Source: Trogon surrucura (taxonomy: Eukaryota > Chordata > Aves > Trogoniformes > Trogonidae). From it: 64,000 bases of DNA. A program made the translations under genes and the position numbers. The stretch is from positions 14,650,001 to 14,714,000 of the forward strand of contig CM036626.1 in the NCBI GenBank assembly GCA_020746105.1, read 5' to 3'. This document shows, one piece after another, positions 1 to 13,200 of this stretch; positions within the stretch are counted from its first letter, which is position 1; every line of letters starts with the position of its first letter. The notes under the pieces were generated by a model, which was not told where the DNA came from, made no database searches, and worked only from the letters and a program-made list of their open reading frames with translations.

Positions 1-3000
1 AGTCAACACACTGATCCAAAGATTACGACTTGGAGGGTAGACTTGGAGCAGAATAATCGCTATATGCTGGGATTTTAAAGCTTTCACTGGTAGTTGAACA
101 CAAGACTTGACAACTTCTGCACTTAGGATTCCTAGGCCCTAGAACAAATGCTTTGTCTGTCTGTCTGAGGGTGTCTTTCAAAGGTGCTATTTAAAAGACA
201 AGCTGTCTTTGTGTGTTACTGGATGTAACGTTCCTCTTACATCTGTATGTTTGAGTACTTTTTTCTGGTTTTTGTCCCCATGCATCTGTTTTTGATCGTT
301 GCTTTCTTTTTGATTTCATCTTTTGAGTTGCTCATGAGTCACAGGAGAACCTTTTCCTCAGAATCTCTGCTGTTTGGATGCAGTCTGCTTGCTGAACTGT
401 GTAGATGACACACACGTAGTCTGGTGTTTGTGACTTTTTTCTTTTTTTTGTAAGTCTGTGAAGTTTATTAAATCTGTTCTATCTTGACAAGAACTGATGC
501 TAGGTCACACAGCAATAATGTCATTCATTAATCTATACTACCATGGGTATGTTGGAATTGTACACTTCTAGATCCTGCTGTTGTGTTGTTTTGCCCACCT
601 TACTTTGTTGATAACTGAGTTTACAGTTCTTGTGTGGCTTTTTTTTTTTAAATGAAAGAGAGGGGAAGGCACTTTACAGAAGTTTGAAAGTAATGTCTCA
701 GTGTTGGTAATGAGCAGTTTCATTTTCTGGAGAGCTAGGAGTTTTCGAACCCTTAGGAAACCCTTAGATACTGAGTCATTGCCAACAGAACCAGTTGATC
801 ACTCGAAGTCACTTGATGCTCCCAAAGGAATGGCATTAGGAACTTGAGAAACTGTAAGGTCAAGTCCTCTTGCATGTGATGTGAATGTAGGTGTTTGAAG
901 TCGGCAGCTTGCTTTTACATCTGCTGGAGGATGTTATGGGATGTTGGATTTTATGTGGGATGCCAAGTGTGTTTAGAGTGTTGCGTTGACTGATTTAGTA
1001 CCTTTTGGAAGCAAAATCTCCTTTTGCGGGAGTTTCGTTATAGCCATGTGATGTTTTCCTGGTGTGTATGTGACTGGGATCAACAAATATTGTAGCAAAG
1101 TTAAAATGTCTTGGAAGTTGTACCTAGGGCAAGAGTAACTCAAAATCTTGGTTACTGTCCAGGCTCTGAACAGTTGTAACATCCCCTGGTGACACTTTTG
1201 GAAATGCAAACTGTTTTCAGTTTGTGTCATGCTTTTTAGAAGTTAAAGATACCTTCTATCTTTAGGACCAGATTCTCTGTTAATAAGTGGCTGAAATAGG
1301 CATCTGGAGTTCATCTTCTCCCTAACTTCGTTTTTCTGTACTGAAGGAGGGTCTAAGTGCTGCTCTCACAGCCAAGAAGATGCACCTGAATTTATTTATG
1401 TTTGAGAAGTCTAGCAGAGGTAGAGGAACAGGGTTTGATTTCTAACTTCTGAGTAAATGTTTTCTTTTCGTGAGTAGAAAGGAACTCTGTGGTTTTGCCT
1501 TTTTTGTTCGTTTGTTTTTTTAAGGACTGCAGTTTCAGTTTTGGCTTACAAATCTGGAGCCTCTGTCTTGCAAATCGTCAGCATTTTGCAAGCATAAGGG
1601 CTAAAACATGTTTTAATAGGTTATTGCCTAAAATATCATGTGCTGAATTTTTAAGCAGCCCATGATACACACCTGTAAGTTACTCTTGATAAGATGAACC
1701 TCATTCTAACAGTAGTTGCTTTGTTGTAGGTGCTGTTAGCAGGAAGCTCTTTGAGAGTCATCTCCTGTGTGCTGCTGATGGTCACACAAGAACTGTTCTC
1801 AGAAGCTTTTTTGTTAGGAAAAGCAATTAGGTGTTTTCCCGGGATAAGAGCTTTTTATAGTGATAAAAATGCCATTTGCATCAAGCAACAGTTTTGACTC
1901 AATCAGAATTCTGATTGTGTTGGAGTGGTTATCTGAGAGTAAAGATTATGATAAACTACAAATGAATGGTCATGAAGAACTGTGATGAGAGCTCTGAAGA
2001 ATCATATGCTTTGAAAGCTCTTTTTGCTTAGTGGTGAAACAACTGGGGAGCACTTGGTTTGGAGAAGGACGGAATTACCACAAGAGGGAGATGCTGCCTT
2101 GGATTTTTAACTTGGCAGCTCCATCTAGCGTTCACCTGTCCCAAGTTTACAGTTACATTTACAGCTGAATGAAGTATTCAGTGTTTCTCTTAAGTAGTTT
2201 TCATCTATGCTGTTAGCAGGCAATCTTCTTTATAAAGTAGTGATAAAGAGGAGCTTTTTGCTGTAGATATTTTGGTTAACACAAAAACTGCAATCAATCA
2301 GCTCAAATGTATATATTGAAAGCTGGTGAAACTATATTCATGAATGATTTTTATAGATGACTGATTTATAATTATGCAAGCTTAAGGTGATACAGCCTCT
2401 GTTGTAAAACAGGCATTTGTGGCTGTGTTTCAAATTTGGATTAGGCGTCAGGCAGCCACAGCTTGCCTGTGGGTGATACGTATCACTTTAGTTTACTTTT
2501 GAGTTGTGTGTATAAAGTGAGGCAACACCTCACACTGGAAGACTTCTGGGTTTGGCTCCTCTGTGGCAGGCCTCGATACTCTGGAGGGTGTCTTGAGCTT
2601 TAGCCATTTTAGAGTTCAGATTATTTAAATTTTCTAATGTTAGTAACCCCTCATAGGGAATTTTGGACTTCTGCTAGAGGCTCATGGATGAATCTGAGTG
2701 GACTACACATCTTTTCCATATAGCAGCCTGTATTTTCTACAACTATGTAATCTGCACAGTAATAATTATTCTGGTTGAGATACCATCTTACTTCCAATGC
2801 AGAAGGGGAGTGCTCATCTTTTGATCTTCTTGTTTCAGGCTGCAGGTAGAAATAGGTGTAATAGTCTGCGTGTGTTTTGTATTATAGGCAGAAAGCAAGT
2901 CACTGGCTTAAATATAGGTCCAGATACTCAAGTGCAAAATGACAGCCTGCAGAAAATGGTGCTGCTTGGCAGGATGGTGTTGGTTGCTTAGCAATGAGCT

Positions 3001-4152
3001 ATTTATTTGAAAAGGGACCCACAAAAGTGATCAGATGGTTTGAAAACATAGTTTGAAAAAGAGTTTTTAAAGTCAGCGTTGTTTAGCAATTTGGATGTGG
3101 AACTTGAAATGACCAGACTCTGCAGAAACTCTGATTTTTGAGTTGAATGTGGCATGATTATTTAAGGCTTGCCCTCTCCTGCTTTTACTTCTAAGGTAGC
3201 CAACCTGCAGGCTGTACCAGTAATCATGCAGGTCAGTAAGATCTGGCAAGCTGGTAAATATTGATGATCCTTTAGTAAACCCTGCAATATTCACATACAG
3301 ACAAACATAGAGTTTTGTCAGTAATGTGGATGCATGATGAGTTCCTGTGTGAAATAAATTTCTCTTCCAGCTTTCGTTCATCTTGAGCATTGATTCAGTT
3401 TGTCATATTATAGTATTAGGCGTTGTCTTGATTATTTCAAAACAATGTAAGGATCCAAGTAGGCTGCAGGCTGAATTGGTGATTTCTTAAATAGAATTAA
3501 AGCTTAATGTGAGACTGTGATCTTGGACAGGGACTAAGTCCAACATGAAATGGGCTAATAAATGAGAACATGAATGAAAATTGTGGGACCATAAAACTGA
3601 GTTAATTAGTTTGCATGGTTAGCTGTGCCCTCTTGTGAGAAGTGCTCTTCACCTTGTCAGGATTTACTCAGGGTGGGTTGCAGGTGTCTCTAACTTGTAT
3701 CTGTCTCTTCTGTAGCACTGGTTGCTGTAGTCAGTGCTTAAGATCATGTGATGAGCGAGCAGCCATGTCACTATGTCTTCTCTCTAAATAGTGGTTGGTT
3801 TCAGCCTTGTTAATAGTTCACATTTCAGATGGTCTTTGTATTCAAGAAATGTGAGAAAGATTAATCAGCAACGTGGATTTGTGTTTCACCTAAATGCTAT
3901 GTGCTGTGCAGTCAGTGCCTGGAAAACCCAAACTAGTAGAATCAGCTAAAGCTAAAAATCAGCCAGAAACAGGTTGCAATCAATTTATCTCTTTTCTTTT
4001 GACTTGCAAGTGTTGTCTGTAGTTGATGTTTGGTTGTTTTAAAAAGGTGTCATTTTAAATGGTGCTCCAGCAAGAGCAGAATGCTGTTTTTGCCGTTGAC
4101 TTACTAAATCTGAATTGCCAAGTGCTATTCCGTGTTACTTGTTTACTTCCAG
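1..4152 (+). other. IARS1 intron, 3' part (upstream of exon 1 of window)
   Basis: This intronic sequence runs up to the acceptor at 4151-4152. I looked for the preceding coding block (the one ending in the residues before [10 protein letters not shown]) and did not find it, so the intron is longer than 4.1 kb. The sequence is AT-rich and unique in appearance. An 18-bp perfect palindrome lies at 1900-1917. No repeat family, RNA gene or convincing open frame is visible. Confidence 0.85.
1900..1917. repeat. 18-bp perfect palindrome
   Basis: The sequence CAATCAGAATTCTGATTG is its own reverse complement. It gains two further pairs outside a single mismatch, giving 11 of 12 pairs over 1897-1920. 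It lies in intron, far from any exon. It could form a small cruciform or be a dimeric protein site, but one such palindrome is not far from chance in 64 kb. Confidence 0.7.
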
Positions 4153-4270
4153 GTGGGTTTTCAAGCAGCTATATGACAAAGGCCTGGTGTATAGAGGTGT
4201 TAAGGTCATGCCTTTTTCAACTGCCTGCAACACTCCACTGTCAAACTTTGAGTGCCATCAGAATTACAAG
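4153..4270 (+). CDS. IARS1: IARS1 exon 1 of window (start of CP1 region)
   Basis: The exon is 118 nt: one base completing a split Trp codon, then 39 codons (residues 1-39). It starts after the acceptor ttacttccag and ends at donor gtaagt (4271). The encoded [15 protein letters not shown] and [13 protein letters not shown] blocks match the segment of cytosolic IleRS that leads from the first half of the Rossmann fold into the CP1 insertion. The two missing bases of the first codon imply that the upstream exon ends in TG, giving the WW pair expected in the family. The exon ends in phase 0. Confidence 0.96.
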
Positions 4271-7200
4271 GTAAGTCAGTGTATGTGTGATGGTAAGTTG
4301 CAAAAAGATTTCTCGATTGTCTGCACTGTGGATTTGGAAAGCTTTAGTATTTTTTGCTTGGTGTTACAGAAGTAGGATATTACACTCCAAATTGTCAGTA
4401 AAAATTTATATAAATGAGGTTTTTACTTGCTGTATTTTTTTGAATCATTTGATATTAGCCTTTTTCCTTGTTCTTCTGGGTTACTATTTAGAGATACATG
4501 AAGTGTGTACTTTGTTGTATTCTGATAAATTACTCTCACTTCTTCTGTGGGCTCTCAAGATGAGCATTGCACTGGGCTGGGTTTTTCTGGTAACTACTTA
4601 GAGCTGCAACAGTCGCTGTCTGTGCAGTTCTAAAAAGAGGAAGGTACTTGGTAGAGTTGCAGTCTTCTGTGAAGGTATTAGCAAGAATTGTCCAAGACTG
4701 CATTTGCTTGTTAGGATAATAGCTCTTCTAGGAACCATTATTTTAGATTGAGATATTCCAAGAAATGTTTTGCTTAATATAATGTGTGATATACTATGTT
4801 TTGTAAGATATTCTAGATATAATGGGTGCAGCTTCTCATTTGCAACAGCCTTACGTTCACATATGTGAAGGCAGAACTCATGTCCCACTTTTCCAAATTA
4901 GTAGTTTCTGGACAGGGATTTTGTATCCTTTCCAATCCCCACTCAGGCCTCCATATCCTTATATTGTAAATCGCTTATGTTGTTACAGCAGAGAGCTAGC
5001 ACAAATTGTACATCTGGTGTTTTTTATATCTGGCCTAAAACAGGCCAATTCACTGGCCAAAAATAGTGTTTTTAAAACAACTGTTTAAATAGACTGGTAG
5101 TACAATGCAGTCCACGAATACTAGAACTTTCAATATTGCTGGGGGATTTTTGAAGAATAAAGGTTTTGTGATTTAAGAATGTGAGACCTGCAAAGATATC
5201 CTGATATTCATGACTGACAACTGATATAATTACGTTGCTTGGACTTATTAACTGACATTTCGTATAGGCTCAGTTTAGTAACCTGTCTATAGAACAAAGA
5301 CTCTTTTGGATTTTTTTTTTCTTTTGCGTGTGTGTGTGCCCCTTTTCCATAGAGCAAAGCTCTTTTGACTCTTAATGAAATATTTAGATGCTATTTCTCA
5401 CTCTAGAACCCATAGAGTGTGTATGTGTGTGTGGGGAGGGTGATGCTCTGCCACTTCATGCAAAAATTATCTTTTTTTGTCTGTTAGAGTTGGTAGTTTG
5501 AAGACTGAAATGCTGAGGGTCTGTAAGCTGACATGATTTATTCTTGGCGAGACCAGTCATTTCTGGATGTAAGGCAGCTGTTACCCTTCTCGCTGTGGAA
5601 AGCGGGCTTCGGCTTCTGCTTATCGATCCTGTGAGAATCAGGACACCCATCATGAGAAATAGGACACAAGAAGCGTGTTTAGAAACTGAGTTACATGTCT
5701 CACATACACTTGAGTAAACTATGTCAGCAGCTTGCATTACATTGAAATGAAAAAATGTCTTCAAGTGGAGGCAGATGTAATTTTGTGAACAGATAAAATA
5801 TTATACAATGCCATTGTTTGGCAGCCTGGATGGGTGGTTTTTTGTGGCTTGCTGGTTGTTTTTATCTACCTGGTCAACTCCATGCTTCAGAAAACGAAGT
5901 GAATAGCCTACGGTGTTACTTAACAATGGGTAGAGACAGAACTATAGTGATAGCTCGGTCTTTGCGTGGCATTGAGAGCGGTTCAAGAGTTATGTAATAT
6001 TTATATTTTACTGTTGACTGCACCAGATGTTCACAGAAAATTCCCTCTGGAGCAGCCCTTAGCTTAGACATAAATAGCTGCCTGTCCCATGATGCTGTTA
6101 ACTGTTCCATGATGCTGGATGGAAACCAGAGCGCCTTGCATGAGACTTGGTGAGAGGATAGGACAGATTCAAGTGTTTAGGGTCTGTGTGTTTGTGCCAC
6201 CTGGTTTTGGTTGGCACTTAAAATTAATAGTGTAAATTTCACATTTGCAAGATTAGAATTGCTTATTCAACCTGCTTTTCATAATTTGTGACGTGTGAAG
6301 TGACTGAGTAGAATTGTACATGTCTGAAAGAAAAACTTGTGTTCAGGTGATTCAATTCATTTGAAGACAAAGTTTTACAGAGTAGCTGACAAAGGTATTC
6401 TCCCCTGAAATTTTTTTACTTCTAAATATTGACGTATTCTTGGTTTTAAGTACTCCAAACTTTTTTTTTTCACCTTGTTAACAACAGCTTTTAGTAAGAG
6501 ATTGCATCTTCTTAAGTGATGGCTGTTCTTCCTATTCCCTGACTCTGGAGGATAAGGTGGGGAAAGGCTTTGTGCAGCAGTATCTGGGAAACTCCTGATT
6601 TTCCTAATGGTTGAGATTGATTATAAACTTTAAAAATGGAATTATAAGAGGTACTTGAGGTAGCTGGCACTCAGCTCTGATGCTCTGGCAGCTAAATCCC
6701 AAAATCTCACTGCTAATCTGAATTTTTAACCCCATGGCCTTTCTGGACTGACAGTTTGCCCTGGTATAACAGAGGAACGTCATGACTGGTGTTCTTTCTG
6801 AACTTTCTTATGCTGGCACTTTACCTTCCACCACCAGGGTGATGAACTGGGCAAATTGCAAGTTTAGGTTTTGGCAGTAATGGTTACTACTACTTAGATT
6901 TGTATTTTCTCACTAATACATGTAGTAAACCTTCCCCCACCCCCCCCCCCCACTTTATCCTCTGTTGACTTTATCTTGTGTTTTAAGGATGTTCAAGACC
7001 CTTCAGTGATTGTGAGCTTCCCACTGGATGAAGACGCGAGTGTTTCTCTTGTTGCTTGGACCACTACTCCTTGGACGTTGCCTAGCAATTTGGCCCTTTG
7101 CGTTAATCCAGAATTGCAATATGTAAAATTAAGAGGCAAGTATTAACTGAAGGTGACTTATAATGAACGCTTCTTTCTTCAGTGTCTGTGCATCCGTACT

Positions 7201-10200
7201 TGTATTTTATATGGTAGACTTGTTTTATGCTAAATTTATAGCACTTTGCTGGGGTGTTATTTTCAAGGATGAGATTTACTTCCTGTGTGGCTGATGATTT
7301 CTGACCATTGCGCTCTTTTTTTTTTTTTCCACATGTTTTGTGAGTACTGTTCCCTAAAAAATACCGACAGATGAAATTTAGAGCAAATGTTTTATCTGTC
7401 TTCTTGAAGTCGCACCGTATTGCAGAGGCAGGGAGGTGTGGCTGGGTGTCACAGAATCACAGAATCAGTCCCCAGCTTCTTTTTTTCCTTCCTTTCTTGG
7501 GGCTCAAGAGTCATGAACAGGTTACTGCTGTGTGACAGCCAAGTTGCAGTAATTGAACATCTCTGCCCTCTTAATCCATAACAGGTGTAAGATATCACAA
7601 ACTAATCTCAACCTGACCAAAGTGGATTTTTTAGCACAGGTGTGAGGCAAGGTACATCCAGTGTAAGAATACGTTTGACCAAGTGCCTTGCCTTTACTCA
7701 TGGAGCAGTTGGTTGTGCCCAGCTAAGCAAGTTGACCTATAAGGTCATCCCTTTCACAGGAGCACCCGGCACTGCAGGAATTGTATGCAACAAGCCATGC
7801 AGAGTGCCTGAACAGTGTAGGCTGTGACTTTTCTCGTTGTTTCAAGTAGTCTTCCAGGGTTTGCAATTCTGTTTTTTTCCAGTGGACAAAGGAGTGTGTT
7901 ATGATGTATCTTCTTTTTCACTTAGGAATTTATTTTATCCTTGGAATGCAGTTGCCTTTAATAATGTCTTCATCTACAACCTTCTTGTTTTAAATTTATT
8001 TTAAATTTCAGTAGTAAGCAGGAATTTGGATGAAAGTACTTCCTGTGTTACTGTTTTGATGTTCTCCCAAACTACTCACCTTTTTCTGACTTTCCAGAGT
8101 ACCTTTAAAAAAACAAAAAGGGAGAGATATATCTATCTATATATCTATATCTATATATTTGACTTGATAATAGCATTTAATCTGAATTAAAACAATGCTA
8201 AAACTGATGGCCAGTTGTAACATAACCAGAATCTTATCTATGGCTAAGGCAATGTGACACATGAGAAGTTTCAGAGGCATTTGCACCAAGCTCCATGTGT
8301 TTGGGTTTTCAACATCAATTTGATCACCTCAGAAAGAGTTATTGAGTACTTTCAGAAGTATCATCTGCACCTGCCCGAGTTATTAGGTTTGAATGTCTTT
8401 GGCCTAGTCTGCTCGTGGGATAGTGACTCTGAAGTTGGTAGGGGAGTAGTCTGAATAAAACTTGTCATTGAAGTTAAGAAATCAGGGCTGTTTGAGGATA
8501 GAAAATGGGTTTCCTTCATGATGTAACACTCCATATTTACATCCTTCGAAGAGAAATCCAAGCATAAAATTGATTGTAATAATAAATCTCAGAATGACAG
8601 CATGAAGTTCAATCAGTACCTCTAATGTAAGCTTAGTAATATTGGTTTTATATAGTAATTGTCCATCTTGCAGTTGTTTCCCTCTGTTTCACTTACATAT
8701 ACTGAAACTTTTCAATTGCTTTTCTTAGACATGCTGGTGATAAACAAGGTGGGATATTTCTTGAACAGATTGGATTTCATCCTGCAGTTCCTGTTTAAAC
8801 TTTTGAAAAGTGTTCATTAAGTGTCTGTATGGGACAGAAGTAGCTGGAAGCCAGTGGTTGATCAGCAGGATTATTCTGGGCAATTTTACAGCTAATATGT
8901 TACCACCTCGCATAAATTGAAAGGTTTTGTAGTGGTGCAAATAAGAGTATTAAATTTAGATTTACGTAACTTTTAATTTTATTTTGTATTCTAGATAATG
9001 CCACAGGAAAGATTTACATTTTGATGGAATCCAGGCTGATAGCGCTGTACAAATCTGACAGTGAATACGAGATACTTGACAGGCAAGTACATAAATTATT
9101 ACACACTTGTTAACTTCCAGTTTTTTTATAAATCAAAAATTAAATGTTTCAAGAGGTTAGATTTTGCAGTTATCTAAAGATAGATTTCCCTGCATGTGTG
9201 TATATCTTGCAGAAATCTATAAGAGAGATTGACATTTCCTACAACAGATTGGTCTTGTACGTAAAGCTACAAACAAGTTTCATGAAATCATTGTATTGTG
9301 GGGGGGGTGGGGGGAAAAGGTTCCCTAGTTCTTCCTTTTCCTTTGTGTTTTCTTAGAAAAATACTACTTCACTTTAAAAGTCTTAAAACATGGAAATTGT
9401 CCAAATGCTGAACGCTTTCTAAACATTATGTAAAGATTTAAAGGGAAATGGGCAAAACAATGTGTTTAACAGGAAAATGCTGTTTCTGTAGCATGGTCTA
9501 CCTAAGTTATGTAGTTGGTGGCAGTTAATGCTTTCTGAGGACTGCTTGTTCATCTTGGTTCAGTGGAAAAATCTGAATTATTAAATAAGTCAGACCAGAT
9601 AGGAGGTGCAGCATTAAATTCTGTAGCTCTCCCAGGCAAAATACTTAGCTTGGCTTCTCTTAAATCTTTTGTATAAAATGTCAATCTGTTAAAGAGGTAA
9701 ACCACAATATTTATTTGCTCACTTTCTTCAGGTAGGTGAAAAACCAAACAAACCCAACACAGAAACAAAAAAGCCCCCACAACACAAAACCACAATAAAA
9801 CAAAAATAATCAAAGACTAGGATTTTTTTGAGAATCGCAACCCTTCTTCACTGGTATCTGTTAATTTTATTTTTATCTTTTATGTTACTGGGCAGTTGAG
9901 AGCTGTAAAAAACATTTTAAAAAATGATACGTCTTAGTTCAGTTACGCAATTACATGTAATCATTGAATTAGGTGAATATAGAGCTTGACTGTTTACCTA
10001 GGATGTTGTCTAAGATACTGTGATACCTCATACTGTGACAGGTGAGGAATTCTTATGTTGTATTTCTGTATTGATTTCCCCCATCTCATGCTAGCCAACT
10101 GAATTCTCTTTGTCTATCTCTTGTTCTGTACCAATTTCAGCTGGTACTCAGTTTATAAAGGTGATTTTCAGAGCTCTCAATCTTCACGGTTGGCAGAACT

Positions 10201-13200
10201 TCTGATATCTGAATTTTTTCCCTTGCTTAAGAGTCATCTGTAAAACCACTGAAGAGGTCAGCGTTATGGTGGTCTCTGCCAGGATAACACTGGAAATTTT
10301 CTTTTGGTCTGATACCAAATTAACAAGATTTTTTTGCCAAAGTGGTTGTGTGTCTGTGCACATGTATTTGTGTGTGTCAGAATGCTGTGCCGAAGTATCA
10401 GAAGTTTTGTTAAGTCTTGCTATCTAAGCTTGTTTGTCTGCCTAAAAGGAAATAATTTGGTTTGATATGACTTATTCTTGACAAATTTGTATTGTAGGTT
10501 CTTTAGCACTTCACTTTTAAACTGTTCAATAACTGCAAGTTGAATCAGGTTGTTACGCTAGTGTGGTAGGTTTTTCGGTCCATCAGGACTCAATTTTGAA
10601 GTATAGGTACTGTGTTCCTTTCCAGTCTTTGGAAACCTTTTCTGAGTGTCTAAAAACTAAGCCTTCTACCAAAGGCAGTCTTTTCTCAAATAATTTTTTT
10701 ATTACATTTCCTAGATTTTTATTTTAAAGGAAGCAAAGTAGATGTATTGAACTTGTTGATCTGTTGCCTTCTGTTTCCAAATTCTTCTTTTAAAGGAATA
10801 CTGCAAATCTAATTTCAGTCTGGTTGCAGTCATTCTGTATCCAGGAATGCACTGAACGTTTCAGACTTTGTTTTGGTGTGGTGTTTTCATCAGAACCGTG
10901 AAGTATCTGCTCTTAAAGACAATCATACACAGATTTCAGTTGTTGATTATGTCCCTGGCTAGTTGTATTTCTGATTTCTCCCTCACCCCCGGTCTTTGAT
11001 TTTTATTTTTTTTTTAACTCTCTTTGGCTGTACATAAGGCTGCTAGCAGTTCTTATTCTCTTTTATTCTTTCTGTATTAGTTTTACAATCTTAAGTTGAT
11101 ATTTTTTTGGTCATACTCCAATTTTTGTTACATAAATTCGGATGTGAAATGTGGAACAACTACGGGATAGCTGGTAGTTGAGAGTGGATCTTTTAGAGAT
11201 TTAGACCTAGGAGTATGTAAGTTAATGGAAATGAACTTTCAACTTTCTACTCTTAAGTTTTTCCTTTCCTTAGTTCACTTTAAAATTCTCAGGCAGTCAG
11301 GCCCTTGAGGGACAAATCATGACACTTGCACTATAGCAGGTGGCAGGCTGAGGTCAAGGAATGATCTTACTGAAAATTTTCTGAATCTGAAGTCATCTGA
11401 ACTTCCTGAGTGCTCTCAGACTTCCCACCCTCCTTCAGACCTGACTCTCCCTTTTCCTCCCAGATGCAGATGATGGGGTTTTGTGTGAGAAAAAAGGGGA
11501 AAACTTCGTTGTTTCACTGATGAGATGGCTACCATGTTTATCAGAATTCTTTTGGCTACTTTGCACAGATGGATTGATCTTGGTACATTACACCACTTTT
11601 GTCCATTGAGCGGCTTGTTGTTTAGTTTAGCAGTGGTAGATGCAAAATGATCGATCAGCATTTTCTGCCCTTTGTGTTACGTTTCAATCTATTTGCATAT
11701 TAAGCGCTTAATTTCTTTCCAGTGTTCTCCACTGTTGGCTCTTTTTGGATTCTAGAGAACCCAAAAAAGAGATTTCAGATCCCTTGAGAGCAAAAGATTG
11801 CTATAGTGATTTTAAGCAAGTCTTATAGCAAGAACTCAGGTCACAAGAAGACAGCACAGTTTAAATTTTTAGCTTGAAGTTCAGGATGCTGTTGAGCAAA
11901 ATATTTCAGATCTCAAAAGAGAAACTTGGGAATCAAATTCGCAACCTTTACGTTTAACTGACTTCTGACTTGGGTTAAGGAAGAATTTAACTTTTTAAAA
12001 TTTTTTTTTTAGAGCCAATCCTAGTGCTTCACTCTCTCTGTCCGAGCATTCCCACATCTGTGTGGCTGAGCACCGGGATGCTTTTCTCTCATCTGATCTT
12101 GATTAAGCACCTCAAACATTCCTAAGGCTGTTTGTAATATAATATTCTAACCATCCGTGAAGCTGTGGCTTAAAATAGAACTTTCCCCTTTCCCTAGTGG
12201 ATATTATGTATGCTGAGCTGAGGAGTCATGCTCTTTAACTTGGCATTAAATACTGCTTGAGTTCCTTTCTGTGCTGCAACGAAACAGCTTTGAAGAGTTC
12301 CCCGCTTTGAAGTAGTCAAGTGTTTTATTGTTTGACCATTGTTTTGGAGATGAGGATCAAGAAGAGGATAGGGAAATGCCACAGCTGTGACACTTGCAGA
12401 GACCTAGCCCATCTATTAGACAAAGTTGTGTTTTATCTAAACTTTTTTTCTGAAATGGACAACTTAAGCACTTTGAGAAGGGTTCTGAGCAGTGAATCCC
12501 AACCTAATCACCGTCTTTGTCAACTATGGTCAGAGGTCTGAAGAGAGCCAGATGTGCTGGCTCTACCTCTGCCTTGTATTTCTTGTCTGGCTCAGTTGGT
12601 TCCTCAGTCAGTCCGGTCTGTGTTGGATCTTTCGCTGAGATGCCTGTGGAGAGTCTCAGTGCTGAGTTTATAACAAGGAATGAGGCATCTGAGCTTTAAA
12701 CGCTGCAGTGCCCTGTGTCACAGTCTTCTGAGCGTGTAACTTTTAGGTGTTTTGGGTCAGTGCTTATTTAATTCTGTTGAACATGCTGAGCTATAGGGCT
12801 TTGTCACTGTGAATGTTATATTGAAGTTGTGTTTAACCAGAAGCCCCTTGCCTGGCTTTACCAGAAAGAGCTTGCTATTAATCCTGAATTACTACATTAA
12901 TTGACAATGATTGCTTAACTGAAAGGCAGTCAGGTACAAGCGTGCCTGACGACTGTTAGCAGAGATGCATTAAGGCACGCTGTGGTTTTTGTCTGAGTCT
13001 GAATTGTGAAAAAGCTGTAGAAATGGGAAGCAAGCTGTTGAGCAAATAGACTTTTCCTCGTCTTAGGAAGTAAAATTCTGTTGGGAATGGGGAAAAATGA
13101 AGCAGGAAAAAATAACGTTTCTGCCAGCTGACTAAGCACTGTTAATTTTTCTTCATGTAAATCCTTCTCCTCAGGTTTCCCGGCATTGTTCTTAAAGGCA

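Larger units (their letters stand above)
7136..8994 (+). other. GC-AG intron between exons 2 and 3
   Basis: This 1.86-kb intron has GCAAGT as its donor and ctag as its acceptor. It includes a very short CR1-tail-like motif at 7449-7467 and a TA/CTAT microsatellite at 8127-8158. A minus-strand open frame ends near 8725 with a Glu/Gln-rich helical-looking peptide, but has no homology I recognise. No other feature is visible. Confidence 0.88.

Noticed and set aside
4271-4375. Coding continuing past exon 1 (frames running to 4375)
   Set aside because: This is read-through of the gtaagt donor. The next family-matching residues begin at 6988.
7123-7141. GT donors near the end of exon 2
   Set aside because: Joining from either GT to exon 3 produces an early in-frame stop and loses the Arg-Asp-Asn junction, whereas the GC donor gives the expected protein.
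8725-8940. Minus-strand frame ending in a Glu/Gln-rich helical peptide
   Set aside because: Too short, with no homology recognised and no clear acceptor. Not separable from chance.
9087-9092. GT donor (gtacat) near the end of exon 3
   Set aside because: It would add Gln and shift exon 4 to a stop within seven codons. The GC donor four bases upstream restores Asp-Arg-Phe-Pro-Gly.
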